Notes: generated by a model not told the origin, from the letters alone. 64,000 nt of DNA from Haloferula luteola (GCF_014201715.1 NZ_JACHFD010000008.1:124001-188000); one strand, 5' to 3'. Positions 43,660 to 53,109 are shown, numbered from the stretch's first letter. Numbers and translations: made by a program.

Positions 43660-46600
43660 TCGCGGCTCGATTGAGGAAGCTTCGAGAGGGTGAATGTGGT
43701 GGCGAAGTCGGGCAGGGAATAGGTGATGCTCCCGGTCGTGGTGGCACCGGCCGCGGAGTAGCGGACGATGAAATCGGAGAAGGATGCCATGTGGAAAACC
43801 AAGTCGGGCCAGCCGTCGTCATTGAAATCGGCGAGGGACATGACCTCACGGAAATCAGGGCGTTCCATGGTGAGGTCCGTGAGAATGTTGCCTGCGGAGC
43901 TGAGAATTTGATGACGATAGGTGGTGGTATTTGGAGATTCGCAAAGGACGACGGTGGTGCCATCGGGATTGAGGGCGGCGGCGCGCGGAATCCAGTCGGC
44001 CTGGGCGCTCAACAGGGTGATTGGCGAGTTGGAGACTCCGTTGACCGTGCCGCGACGTACCCAAAGGTCCGCTTGGGCGTTGCGCCCTGCGAAGTCGAGT
44101 TGGCCGTCTTGATCGAAGTCTCCCATGCCGATGACATGTTCTCCGGCATTGAGAGAAAACAGGGTGCGACCGATGAGTTTCCCGGTGACGGAGTCCTGCT
44201 GCCAGAAGTCGAAGTGGAGGTGCCCATCGAATTCCCGTTCGACGAAGAGCCCGTGCTGACCGGTGTCCCCCAGACGCCCATACAGGACGACGGTGAGACT
44301 GTCGGCGATGGCATCGCGAGTTTCCTGATTCAAAAGTACGGTGCTGCCGAGAAGCGCTCCTCCTTGGGAGAAGGTTCCTAGGCGAATGCCGGAGGCGGTG
44401 GTGTTGAAGAAGTCGGTCGCGTCATAGGGATAAAGCCGGTTGTTGGAGTCCACGATGGCGCCGCTGATGGAGGTCGACGGCAGGGGTGTCGATGGTGCGG
44501 GGAAGCTTGCATCGCCATCCAAGTCGGCTGGGGAGTCCGTGAAGGAGTCCGCGAGTTCGTCCGGAGTGTCTTGCGGATCCGGGTCGGGATCGGGATCAGG
44601 ATCCGGGTCGGGAAAATCTTCAGGAGGATTCGGATGGTCTTCACGGCGTTTTCGGATTTCGCCACAGTAGAGGAGATCGGGATCGCTGTTGTAGGTGTCG
44701 GTGACGATCAGCGATCGACCAAGATCGGGGTCGTCCGGGGAGTAGAAGGAGAGAAGGGCGAAACGTCGGGCGGCGCCGCGCACAGGTTCGTAGTCGTCGA
44801 GTTCAATCCCGCCGCAACAGCTATGGTAGATCGCGAAGGGGGCCGAGCGGGGTGCGGTGCCGGGATCGGCTGGGCCGCAGAACACCAAGCGATCCTCGGT
44901 GATGGGGAAGCGCAGGGTGCCCTCGGTGTTGACGGCGATTTTTCGGTAAACGAAGGTGGCAGAGGAGTAGAGGGAATCGGAGTCTCCGTTTGTCGAATCA
45001 GGATAGGAGATGGTTCCGGAGAAGGTCAGGTTGACGTCGGGGAGGGTGACTTCATCGAGGTATTCGATGGTGGCCGAGACGAGATAGTTTTCTGGGTCTC
45101 CCGGATCCACGGTGGGTCCAGTCGTCGAGATCACGGTTCCGCGGTTGCTGAGCCAGGTGACGGCGAGTCCGGTTTCGTCGACCGAATCGGAGTGAGTCAG
45201 GCCGTATTCAAAGTGAATCTGGTAGGCGCCGTTGGTGGTGGTGACGGCAGTGGGGGGCGAGGTTCCATCCCCTTTGCCGAAACTGGGAGCCCAGACACTT
45301 TCACGTGGATCGGCGGCGAGGTCATCTTCGCTGAAGTAGCTGCCTCCAAGGGTGGCGTCGGGGATGTTGATTAAGGCGGTTGGTTCCAAGAAGTCGACGA
45401 GGCCAATGACGGTGCCGAAGCTCTCCACTTCGAAGAGTCGGGTATCGGCTGAACCGGAGTCGAGCTCCTGGGTGAAGTGGGTGACCAGTTGTCCGATTCC
45501 TTCGATCATTTCGACGCCCTGGTAGCCGGTGGGTGTGACCCATGGTTGGCCGAGGTCCTCGGGGATGAAGTCGCCATATCCGACGAGCAGGCTGAAGGTT
45601 TTGGTGGGGTGCACGGCACCCTCAACGAGGGCTGCCGGGTCGAGGTCGTAGTGTTGGGTGGTCTGAACGTAGTTCAGGCAGGGCCCCGTGGAGTAGTAGC
45701 CTTGGGCGATGAAGTCATCGGCCCCGGTGGCGCGAAGGGTGATTTCGGCTTGGGGCTCGGGTGGAAAGGTGAAGCTGGCGGTGGTGTCGTCGATCGGAGT
45801 CAGAGTGCCTCCCCCGTGGGCGATCTCCCATTGCACGACCTTGAAGTTGGGATCGGGTTGGGCGGGGATGGCCGTGACGGTGATCGTTTCGCCTGGCTCC
45901 CTGCAAATGCGGCTGGGGGAGAGGTCGAAGACTTTGGCAAGGTAGTAGATGGTGGCCGATGCCTGAACCCGCTGGTTGAGGGTGCCTTCGATGCAGCCCA
46001 TGGCTTGGGACTCAGCGATGCAGAGTAGGGGGTATTTCTGAGCATCGGTCGGCACCGGATAGTTCTCCAGAGTGTGCGTCGAGGTGGTCGAAAAGTCCGG
46101 AGTGGAAACTTCGGTGAGGGTATCGTGAACCAATTTCCCGGTGACGTCGTAGATCTTCCAGCGGAGCTTCTCGTTTTCGTAGGACGAGGAAATGTCGACG
46201 GTGAGACGGGGAGGGTTCTGGACGTCGTCGACGGAAACCGCGGGCGGACGGAAGTCAAGATGAGGGGGCTGAAGTGTGAGCTTCTCGGTTTGTTTGTAGG
46301 GGGGAGTGTTCGGAAGGTTATTGGTACCTCCTTCGGTGGCGTCCGTGGTTTTGATGGCGATTTCGATGAGATCGGGTCCCGGGGACTTGGGGATCACTCC
46401 GTTGGCGGAGAAGGCGTCGACTTCAAAGCGACCGGAGAGGCTCTTGAAGGTGAGTTTGGGGTCGGCGCGGGTTTGTGGGATGGAGATGTCGGACCAGACG
46501 CAGGGGGTGGGTTTGTAGTCGAAGTCCTGGATCGGGTCGTAGAGTTGGTCGATGACCTTTTTTCGAGCTTGGCCGAGCTGAGAGGAATAGTAGTCGGTGA

Positions 46601-47990
46601 CGCCGCTGGCGAGTTGGCCCGCAGGGCCTTTGACCCATTCGGCAAGGTCCTCGGGATTGGGCAATTTTTCTTCGAGGAGATACTTACCGAGCGAGAAGCC
46701 TTCGGAGGTGATGGTGGCCTTGAGTTCCTGGAAATAGATGTGGATGCATTCTCCGTCGTAGGGGCTGTCGGTAGGAAGCGTGGGGGTGAGGGGGACGGCA
46801 TTGCCATCCCGCAGTTCATAGGAGATGTGGGTGAAGGTTTTTGGCAGGGTCTTCATGTCCCACTCGTTGAGTAGGGAGTAGAGTTCCAGGGGGATGGAGA
46901 AGGCGAGACCTACTCGTTTGGAGAGGGTCTTGGAGTCCGAGACGAGCTTTTTGCCGAGCTTGGTGGCTTGTTCGGTGAGGGCATCCAGCGCCTTTCCAGT
47001 GAGTTGTTTGGTGAGGGATTTGTCGTCGGCTTTTGCTTCCAGCTTTGCCCGATATTGGGTGAGCAGGATGAGCTCGTTCCACTGGTCGATCTGGGTGCAA
47101 TGAGAGGAAGACGTTGCCCGGGCGCGCGTGGCTGCGGCGGGGAGAAGGACGGCAGAGTCTTGGAGGGCTTCGAAGGTGCCATTTCGGGTGGCGGAAAGGG
47201 CCAGCAGTTCGCGGGCGATGAAGGTTTCGATTTCGGAATCGGGGCCGGCAGGATGGTTTTCGAGCAGGCGCATCGACTCGGCGGTGTGCCGGAGGTAGGC
47301 GTAGGTGTAGCCCATGAGCCGTTGGAAATCGGTCACGGTCTGGTCGGCGGCGATGGCCTGGACGGTGGCGTCGGGATTCCAATCGCCCCGTGCCGCCAGG
47401 GCGTCGGCGGTTTCGTCGAGGAAGCCGGGAATGGAGATGCCTGCGGTGTCGATGGGAAGGAGTCGGAAGATGCCGGCGCGGTAGGTTTGGCCATCGGCAT
47501 CGACTTCGATTTCTAGGTCGCGAGTGGGCAGCCAGGGAGACGGGACGTAGGGGGCGGCGAAACTGAGGTGGGAGCCGCTGGCATCGACTTCGAAGTTCAA
47601 CCACTCGCCGGTTTCGACGGGTCGGTAGCGACCTGCGAGGGTGCTGGGTTGGCCCGGCAGGCCGTGGATTTCCACGGTGGTGAGGGGGAGTCCGATGCGG
47701 GAGGAGAGGGAAATGTAGGGAGCCCCCGATGATGGGTTGGGGAGCCAGCGATGGGGTTCGGAGAGGGACGGGTCGTCCTGATAGTTTTCGCCCTCGCGCC
47801 AGAGAAACCACGCTTGGGCGAAATCGGGGTCAGCCATGGCCTCGTCACTGGAGGCAAATCCCCCCAAGGTTGCGGGATAGGCGGCGATCTCGGCGAGGTC
47901 GATGCGCTGGTCGGAATTGGTGTCTGCCGGGTGAGTTGCGGCGAAGAGGGTGGAGGACAGAAGGAGAACAATGGACGGCAAAAACCTCAT
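43656..47990 (-). CDS. Giant secreted multidomain protein with EF-hand-like and VCBS/FG-GAP-like motifs
   Basis: The ATG at 47990 (MRFLPSIVLLLSSTLFA) gives a signal peptide and 1444 residues. A dockerin/EF-hand-like Asp motif lies directly after it (ADTNSDQRIDLAEIAAY). The middle holds helical and beta-rich regions with Ig-like strands (for example VQASATIYYLAKVFDLSP, SATIEYLDEVTLPDVNLTFSG). A Pro-Asp dipeptide run lies near residue 1130 (44550-44620). The last ~250 residues contain two VCBS/FG-GAP-like units (MGDFDQDGQLDFAG; LADFNDDGWPDLVF). No catalytic site is recognised. It probably has a surface or extracellular structural role and is coupled to the TSP3-like gene. Confidence 0.75.
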   Translation of the reverse strand: MRFLPSIVLLLSSTLFAATHPADTNSDQRIDLAEIAAYPATLGGFASSDEAMADPDFAQAWFLWREGENYQDDPSLSEPHRWLPNPSSGAPYISLSSRIGLPLTTVEIHGLPGQPSTLAGRYRPVETGEWLNFEVDASGSHLSFAAPYVPSPWLPTRDLEIEVDADGQTYRAGIFRLLPIDTAGISIPGFLDETADALAARGDWNPDATVQAIAADQTVTDFQRLMGYTYAYLRHTAESMRLLENHPAGPDSEIETFIARELLALSATRNGTFEALQDSAVLLPAAATRARATSSSHCTQIDQWNELILLTQYRAKLEAKADDKSLTKQLTGKALDALTEQATKLGKKLVSDSKTLSKRVGLAFSIPLELYSLLNEWDMKTLPKTFTHISYELRDGNAVPLTPTLPTDSPYDGECIHIYFQELKATITSEGFSLGKYLLEEKLPNPEDLAEWVKGPAGQLASGVTDYYSSQLGQARKKVIDQLYDPIQDFDYKPTPCVWSDISIPQTRADPKLTFKSLSGRFEVDAFSANGVIPKSPGPDLIEIAIKTTDATEGGTNNLPNTPPYKQTEKLTLQPPHLDFRPPAVSVDDVQNPPRLTVDISSSYENEKLRWKIYDVTGKLVHDTLTEVSTPDFSTTSTHTLENYPVPTDAQKYPLLCIAESQAMGCIEGTLNQRVQASATIYYLAKVFDLSPSRICREPGETITVTAIPAQPDPNFKVVQWEIAHGGGTLTPIDDTTASFTFPPEPQAEITLRATGADDFIAQGYYSTGPCLNYVQTTQHYDLDPAALVEGAVHPTKTFSLLVGYGDFIPEDLGQPWVTPTGYQGVEMIEGIGQLVTHFTQELDSGSADTRLFEVESFGTVIGLVDFLEPTALINIPDATLGGSYFSEDDLAADPRESVWAPSFGKGDGTSPPTAVTTTNGAYQIHFEYGLTHSDSVDETGLAVTWLSNRGTVISTTGPTVDPGDPENYLVSATIEYLDEVTLPDVNLTFSGTISYPDSTNGDSDSLYSSATFVYRKIAVNTEGTLRFPITEDRLVFCGPADPGTAPRSAPFAIYHSCCGGIELDDYEPVRGAARRFALLSFYSPDDPDLGRSLIVTDTYNSDPDLLYCGEIRKRREDHPNPPEDFPDPDPDPDPDPDPQDTPDELADSFTDSPADLDGDASFPAPSTPLPSTSISGAIVDSNNRLYPYDATDFFNTTASGIRLGTFSQGGALLGSTVLLNQETRDAIADSLTVVLYGRLGDTGQHGLFVEREFDGHLHFDFWQQDSVTGKLIGRTLFSLNAGEHVIGMGDFDQDGQLDFAGRNAQADLWVRRGTVNGVSNSPITLLSAQADWIPRAAALNPDGTTVVLCESPNTTTYRHQILSSAGNILTDLTMERPDFREVMSLADFNDDGWPDLVFHMASFSDFIVRYSAAGATTTGSITYSLPDFATTFTLSKLPQSSRE

Positions 47991-48150
47991 GGGATGGGGC
48001 TCAGGGTGAATGGGTGGCGGCACGCTAGCGGAAAATTACGCAGGGAAGAGCCTGAAATGGCATTTTTTCACATCCCATGGGAGTTCGAAGGGAGGGGCTG
48101 CCATGGGTTTTCTCCTTGGCCGCGGGGCGACTGATCCGTTTTGCTCGGGC

Positions 48151-48963
48151 ATGCGGTTCGCGGTGCTGGGGAGTGGGAGTGGTGGCAATGCCACGGTGAT
48201 CGATGCCGGGGGCGTGCGCGTTTTGGTGGATGCGGGGCTTTCTGCGAAGCAGATCACGCTGCGGCTGGCCGCGATGGGCATTCCTCCTGAGTCATTGGAT
48301 GCGGTGCTGTTGACCCACGAGCATGGCGACCACATTCGCGGGTTGCGGGTGCTGATGAAGTCTTTGAAACGGCCGATCTACGCGACGCCGGCGACTTCTC
48401 ATGTGGTGCGGGAGGGGTTGGGTCCCGTGAGCTGGAAGGTTTTTGAGAGTGGGGGGCGGTTTGAGATCGGAGCGCTGGAAATCGAAAGTTTTGCGGTGCC
48501 GCACGATGCCGTCGAACCGGTGGGGTTTTTGTTCCGGGCGGCGGGCCGATCGTTTGGATTGGTGAGTGATTCCGGGCATGTTACGCCGCTCATGCGAGAG
48601 CGTCTGCGGGGGGTGGAGGCCTTGTTCATTGAGGCCAACTACGATGACGAGTTGTTGGAGGCCGACCTCAAGCGTCCATGGAGCACGAAGCAGCGGATTT
48701 CCTCGCGTCATGGGCACTTGTCGAATCGGCAGACCGCCGAGTTGGTGCGTGAGCTGGCAGCGGAAGGATTGCAGCGTGCGGTGTTGGGTCATTTGAGCCG
48801 CGATTGCAATGCTCCGGCGCGGGCGTTGGAGATGGTAGGAGCGTGTGGAATCTCGGTGTGTTGTGCCGGTCAGGACGAGCCGAGTGGCTGGCACGAGGAG
48901 AAGCCACCTTGCTCGATTGATTTCGCGGCCGATGAATTGTTCGGGAGCTCGGTCCAGGGTTGA
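48151..48963 (+). CDS. MBL-fold metallo-hydrolase, YycJ/WalJ-like
   Basis: The ATG at 48151 (MRFAVLGSGSGGNATVIDAGG) gives the family N-terminus at 270 residues. The metal-binding signature THEHGDH (55-61) is intact, with further ligands in FAVPHDAVEP and VSDSGHVTPL, and HLSNRQTAELVREL in the C-terminal part. YycJ/WalJ proteins are putative single-strand exonucleases linked to mismatch repair or cell division. There is no signal peptide. The downstream membrane-protein gene follows within a few bases. Confidence 0.88.
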   Translation: MRFAVLGSGSGGNATVIDAGGVRVLVDAGLSAKQITLRLAAMGIPPESLDAVLLTHEHGDHIRGLRVLMKSLKRPIYATPATSHVVREGLGPVSWKVFESGGRFEIGALEIESFAVPHDAVEPVGFLFRAAGRSFGLVSDSGHVTPLMRERLRGVEALFIEANYDDELLEADLKRPWSTKQRISSRHGHLSNRQTAELVRELAAEGLQRAVLGHLSRDCNAPARALEMVGACGISVCCAGQDEPSGWHEEKPPCSIDFAADELFGSSVQG

Positions 48964-48971
48964 GGCGGTTG

Positions 48972-50366
48972 ATGGGGACGCAAGGAGAGGGTGGGGGCGA
49001 GAAGCGCACCGAGACTTGCCAGCGGAGCGAGGTTGGCGAGATTGGGGCTGTGGCGGATGCACCCGAGGAACGATGGACGCTGGCGGAGTTGATTGACTTC
49101 GAGGCGGCCTTGTCGTCGTGGGATGGTTCGCGACCCGAGCGGGTGGCGGGAATGTCTCGAATGGCGGCGATGAAAGCGTGGCTTGAGGCGGAGGAGCGGG
49201 GAGGGATCGGTCGCCGCTGGTTGGCGGCTTTGGGGGGCATTGGGTTTCTTTTGATGGTCGTGATGGCGTGCTCCGGGGTGGGTGCCGTGTGGGGAGTGTT
49301 GGATCTGGAAACCAAGGGCATGAATGTGGTGTGGATGCTGGGGGTGGTATGGGTGATGCCGTGGGGACTGATGCTGTTGGCGGTGTTGCTATGGTGGATG
49401 CGGGGGAGGATTCCCGGAGGCGGAATGGTGGCATGGGTTGCGGAGCGGGTTTCGTTGCGGTTTTTGGGTGAGGAAACGAGAGAGGCGATCGAGCGGGTCC
49501 GCCGAAGTGGGGAGTTGGCACGGGTGATCGGGTGGCGCATGGCAGCGCTCACCCAGATGGTGGCGGCCTCGTTTCATGCGGGAGCCTTGGTGGGATTGGC
49601 GACGATGGTGTTGGTGAAGCGGGTCGGATTTTTCTGGGAGTCCACGACTCAAGGAGCGATGCGGCATTTCTTGGAAGAGGCGGTGCGGGTGTTGGCGTTG
49701 CCATGGTCCTGGGCGTTACCGCGGATGGTTCCGGATGTGGCAGCCTCGGAAGTCACTCGGAATTGGATGGCGAATGGTGTCGGCTGGTGGCCGTTTTCGT
49801 TGATGGTGCTTTTGGTGTGGGGGGTGGCCCCGCGATGGTTGCTTTCGACCTGGGCGCGGGTGAACGAAACCCGGGCTTTGAGAAATCTGACCTTTCAGGC
49901 GCCGGCGCATCGCAAGTTGTGGCGGGCAATGACGGAGGTGAAGCGAGGCGAAGAGCCGAAGGGACCTGTCGACGGAGCGTTGGTGATTTCATTGGGAGCT
50001 GAGGCCCATCCGGAAGCCTTGCGGCCGTTTCTCCTTCAGAGATTGCGCCTGAATCCAACTGCTTGGGAGACGATGGGGGTGATGGATACAGGGCGGGAGG
50101 AGGCGGCGCGCACGGCCTTGGCGAAAGCGCCCGCGGGGGTGGTTCTGGTCGGAGAAGGATGGTCGTTGGCGCCGCGCCAAGTGGAGCGCGCGTTGGCGGA
50201 GATTCTGAAGGTTTCCGAGGGGAGGAGAGTGGCGGTGGTGGTGGGAAATCCAAGCTCGAGCGGGATGAGCAGCCCCACCGAGGAGGAACGTCGGGAGTGG
50301 GAGCGTTTCATGGATCGACGGGAGGAGAGTGGCAGCACGGAACTTTGGTTTTTTGAGTCGGCATGA
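48972..50366 (+). CDS. DUF2868-like membrane protein, partner of the adjacent GTPase
   Basis: The ATG at 48972 is chosen; a TTG at 48960 overlapping the previous stop is an alternative. The ~464-residue protein starts with a soluble region (WTLAELIDFEAALSSWDG) and has membrane helices near residues 85-112, 120-145, 195-215 and 275-300 (for example FLLMVVMACSGVGAVWGVL, PWGLMLLAVLLWWM). A cytoplasmic C-terminal domain follows with a Rossmann-like pattern (VDGALVISLGAEA; AGVVLVGEGW; VAVVVGNPSS). Gene order and architecture match DUF2868 proteins paired with DUF3482 GTPases. Its role is unknown. Confidence 0.75.
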   Translation: MGTQGEGGGEKRTETCQRSEVGEIGAVADAPEERWTLAELIDFEAALSSWDGSRPERVAGMSRMAAMKAWLEAEERGGIGRRWLAALGGIGFLLMVVMACSGVGAVWGVLDLETKGMNVVWMLGVVWVMPWGLMLLAVLLWWMRGRIPGGGMVAWVAERVSLRFLGEETREAIERVRRSGELARVIGWRMAALTQMVAASFHAGALVGLATMVLVKRVGFFWESTTQGAMRHFLEEAVRVLALPWSWALPRMVPDVAASEVTRNWMANGVGWWPFSLMVLLVWGVAPRWLLSTWARVNETRALRNLTFQAPAHRKLWRAMTEVKRGEEPKGPVDGALVISLGAEAHPEALRPFLLQRLRLNPTAWETMGVMDTGREEAARTALAKAPAGVVLVGEGWSLAPRQVERALAEILKVSEGRRVAVVVGNPSSSGMSSPTEEERREWERFMDRREESGSTELWFFESA

Positions 50367-51808
50367 GTGAGGATTGGTGGCAGCCAGAAATCCCGTCGTT
50401 CGTGGTGGTGGGCCGCGTGAATGCAGGGAAGACTTCGACTTTGGCGACGTTGCTGGAGGTGGATGACGATGCGGTGTTGCGCATTTCCGCGACGCCTGGG
50501 GAGACGACGGGAGTGCTGCCATTGCCGGTGAGGTACGACGGCGAAGAATGGATCCGCTTCCTGGATACTCCGGGTTTTCAGCAACCCGTGGAAGCGATGC
50601 GGGTGATCCAAGGATTCGCGGGTGAGCGGGTTCCTGGCCCGGATGAGCTGCGACAATTCGTGGAGACCTGTGGAGACCGGTTTCCAGACGAGGTGCGCTT
50701 GTTAGAACCGATCATCCGGGGAGCTGGCATTCTGTATGTGGTGGATCCTAGCAAACCTCTGCGGGATTCGTTTCTGGCAGAGATCGAGATTTTGCGGTGG
50801 AGTGGTCGCCCCCGGTTGGCGCTGTTGAATCCGCAGGGAGAGGAGACGGGCTATGAAACGGAATGGCGCGAACGGTTGGGGACTGCCTTCAATTTGACGC
50901 GGACATTTGACGCCCATGCGGCCCGGTTCGATGAGCGAAGGAAGTTGATGCTCGCCCTGCTGCAGATTGAAGAGCGGCATGCGGAGAGAATCGAGCGGGT
51001 GCTGGAGGCGATGGATGCCGAATGGGACCAGCGGCGCGAGGATGCGGCGGAGGCCTTGGTGGACTTGATGGAGAAGGCGCTGACGCTACGGGCGCGAGAT
51101 GGGCTCGATGAGCGGGATCTCGGCGTGCCGGCGCGGCGTGAGCGGAAGCTGGCGGCGTTGGTCGAAGACTATTTTGCCAGGTTGGCGAAATTGGAGGCGG
51201 AGTGCCTGGAAGCTTGGCTGAGGACGTATCGGCACCATTTGTTGCAAGCCGAGGGTGATCCTCGCCATCACCGGGGGTTGGATTTGGAGCAGGAGGAAAC
51301 GTGGCGGAAGTTTGGTCTAAATCGTTGGCAGCTGGCTGCGGCGGGTGCGGGACTTGGGGCTGCGGCGGGTGCTGCGTTTGACTTGGGAGTGGGAGTTCAC
51401 AGTCTTGGGGCAGGGACGGTGATTGGAGCTTTGGGTGGAGGGGCGGCTGCGTTCTTGAAAGGAGGGGCGCTGCCGGAGCTGAAAGTCAGCGGTTTGGGGC
51501 GGATCGGCTTAAAGTCCGGGGAAGGGAGGACCTTGGTGGTTGGGCCGCCGAGCAGCCCGAACTTTCCTTGGGTCCTTTTGGATTCGATGCTGGTACGGTA
51601 TGCCGGGATTCTGCAGCGGGCGCACGGGCGGCGGGATCGGACGACCTTAGAGGACGCGGAGGGTGAGGGCCGGGTGCGCGAGTTTCCGCGAGAGCGTCGG
51701 GCGGTGCTGCAGAAATGGTTCACCAGCTGCCTCAAGGGCCGACCGGACCGTGGGGCAGAGCCTGAGGTTTTCGCGGCGATGGTGGCCTCGCTCGAAGAGC
51801 TGAGTTGA
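50363..51808 (+). CDS. Era/TrmE-like GTPase with DUF3482-like C-terminus
   Basis: The ATG at 50363 overlaps the upstream stop codon. The 481-residue protein has an N-terminal P-loop GTPase domain: G1 GRVNAGKTS (13-21) and G3 DTPGF (near 69). The usual NKxD is replaced by LLNPQGE (near 150). The C-terminal part has a helical region and then glycine-rich hydrophobic hairpins (AAAGAGLGAAAGAAFDLGVGVHSLGAG) that could insert in the membrane. This matches the DUF3482 GTPases encoded beside DUF2868 membrane proteins. It may remodel or sense the membrane; that is inference. Confidence 0.85.
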   Translation: MSEDWWQPEIPSFVVVGRVNAGKTSTLATLLEVDDDAVLRISATPGETTGVLPLPVRYDGEEWIRFLDTPGFQQPVEAMRVIQGFAGERVPGPDELRQFVETCGDRFPDEVRLLEPIIRGAGILYVVDPSKPLRDSFLAEIEILRWSGRPRLALLNPQGEETGYETEWRERLGTAFNLTRTFDAHAARFDERRKLMLALLQIEERHAERIERVLEAMDAEWDQRREDAAEALVDLMEKALTLRARDGLDERDLGVPARRERKLAALVEDYFARLAKLEAECLEAWLRTYRHHLLQAEGDPRHHRGLDLEQEETWRKFGLNRWQLAAAGAGLGAAAGAAFDLGVGVHSLGAGTVIGALGGGAAAFLKGGALPELKVSGLGRIGLKSGEGRTLVVGPPSSPNFPWVLLDSMLVRYAGILQRAHGRRDRTTLEDAEGEGRVREFPRERRAVLQKWFTSCLKGRPDRGAEPEVFAAMVASLEELS

Positions 51809-51811
51809 GGC

Positions 51812-52534
51812 TCAATGGGTGACGACTGGCTGAACTTTCTCAGCGGTAAATCGGATGGCGGTCTGGTAAGCATCGCCTTCCCGGCTGGTTCCAAGAAGGG
51901 CACTGCCGCCATGGGGAAGATGCCAGAGGTGAGAGCCGAGGAAGCCCCCGTCGGGCAAAGCCTCTTTTTTCGGGTAGGAGGCGTTCTGGACAGGTTTTCC
52001 GTGGAGTTCCGTGAGGAGTCCGATGAGTCCTTCCCACGTGGCGCGGAGGGAACTGTCATAGGTGCTTGCGGGGCCGCCGTCGGTGCGGAGGAGGATCTCG
52101 GAGAGGGTATCCTGGTTCCAGGTGAAGAAGAGCAGGCACGGTTGGCCTCCGATTTTCTGACGGGTGCGGAAGCTGCCATTGAGGCCCATGCGGCCGAGAA
52201 ATTTGGGATCGACGATGGGTTCGACCACTTTGCTTTTCAGCAGCTTGGCTTCGACGTCGGCTCGGGTGTCACCGAAGCAAAGGGTATCGAAGACCGCCTC
52301 TTCAGGTGGGGCGTCTTTTTGCGCCAACCAGGTGAGATCGTCGGTGTGCAATTTGGACTTACTGAGCTCGAATTCTTTGCCGTCGGACCGCCGGATGGTG
52401 ACGGTGGCCGCGGTTTCTGCCACCCACTCCCCTTCGAAGGACGACGAGGCGTCAGTATTTTTCCAGATCCGGGGTTCCGCCTTCAGCACCGGGACGAGGA
52501 CGGAAAGGAGGAGCAAGGAGCGCAGGGTGGTCAT
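51812..52534 (-). CDS. Secreted SHD1-like domain protein
   Basis: The ATG at 52534 (MTTLRSLLLLSVLVPVLKAEP) gives a signal peptide and a 240-residue protein. Residues ~20-75 (RIWKNTDASSSFEGEWVAETAATVTIRRSDGKEFELSKSKL) resemble the SLA1-homology (SHD1) domain common in Planctomycetes and Verrucomicrobia, which folds as a small beta unit. The rest is a globular alpha/beta region with DTLCFGDTRADVEAKLL and LLFFTWNQDTLSEILL. No catalytic residues are recognised. It converges with the GTPase gene. Confidence 0.72.
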   Translation of the reverse strand: MTTLRSLLLLSVLVPVLKAEPRIWKNTDASSSFEGEWVAETAATVTIRRSDGKEFELSKSKLHTDDLTWLAQKDAPPEEAVFDTLCFGDTRADVEAKLLKSKVVEPIVDPKFLGRMGLNGSFRTRQKIGGQPCLLFFTWNQDTLSEILLRTDGGPASTYDSSLRATWEGLIGLLTELHGKPVQNASYPKKEALPDGGFLGSHLWHLPHGGSALLGTSREGDAYQTAIRFTAEKVQPVVTH

Positions 52535-52601
52535 GAATGCGTGAAAATACGTTGATGCAGGAAAGAACGCCACGGAAATTCCGATTTGCCTGTTTTGGGG
52601 C

Positions 52602-52635
52602 AAAAAAAATCCCGGCAGTGCAACACTGCCGGGAT
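52602..52635 (-). terminator. Strong bidirectional-looking hairpin terminator
   Basis: A perfect 12-bp stem, ATCCCGGCAGTG (52609-52620) pairing with CACTGCCGGGAT (52624-52635), has a 3-base loop. On the minus strand it is followed by a run of eight T (52609-52602). It ends the TIGR04073-like gene 25 bases after its stop and is the strongest intrinsic terminator seen in the window. Confidence 0.92.
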
Positions 52636-52659
52636 CGAAAAGTTCAGCCAATCGGTACT

Positions 52660-53091
52660 TTAGAAGCGCTGGGTGCGGCTGTGGCTGTAGTAGACTTCAA
52701 AGCCAAGGTCCGGCGGGAACTCGGAGAGACCGTCATGGACGTTCATCTCGATGCGGTTGTCGGTGCCGCACTTTTCGTACGGGGGCTTGAAGGTGCCACG
52801 GTAGGTGGGGCAGGTGAAGGTGAAGAGTTCGTAGAAGCCATAGCCCAGGCGACGAAGGGCACGATGGCCGCCATCGACGGCTCCGTAGGACCAGCCTGCC
52901 TTGCGGCCGTAGGTATCGGTCTTGCGAACGATCTGCTCAGGAATCTCGACGAAGCCGTAGAGGATGTTGCTCACGGCACGACCCAGCTTGCGGGTAGCGG
53001 TGTACTGCGATCCAGGAGGCGCTTGGATGTCGGCGGAGGCCATGCCGGTGAAGGCAAGGGCAGCGGTGGCAAGGACAAGGAGTTTTTTCAT
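52660..53091 (-). CDS. Exosortase system-associated protein, TIGR04073-like
   Basis: The 143-residue precursor has a signal peptide (MKKLLVLATAALAFTGMASA). Its core, ATRKLGRAVSNILYGFVEIP followed by GAVDGGHRALRRLGYGFYELFTFTCP, fits my recollection of the TIGR04073 family pattern (R..GR...N...G..EIP). That family is found in genomes with PEP-CTERM/exosortase systems, in agreement with the two PEP-CTERM proteins in this window. Two C-terminal Cys (TCP; KCG) may form a disulfide. The family assignment rests on motif memory, not a search. Its molecular role is unknown. Confidence 0.65.
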   Translation of the reverse strand: MKKLLVLATAALAFTGMASADIQAPPGSQYTATRKLGRAVSNILYGFVEIPEQIVRKTDTYGRKAGWSYGAVDGGHRALRRLGYGFYELFTFTCPTYRGTFKPPYEKCGTDNRIEMNVHDGLSEFPPDLGFEVYYSHSRTQRF

Positions 53092-53109
53092 CTGCTGAGG
53101 GAAGTTTGA

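Noticed and set aside
44560-44620. Tandem GGATCNGG-type DNA repeat
   Set aside because: It encodes the Pro-Asp dipeptide run in the giant secreted protein and is not an independent element.
45477-47516. Several plus-strand frames antisense to the giant secreted protein
   Set aside because: The minus-strand frame has a signal peptide, Ca-binding motifs and continuous coding; the others have none.
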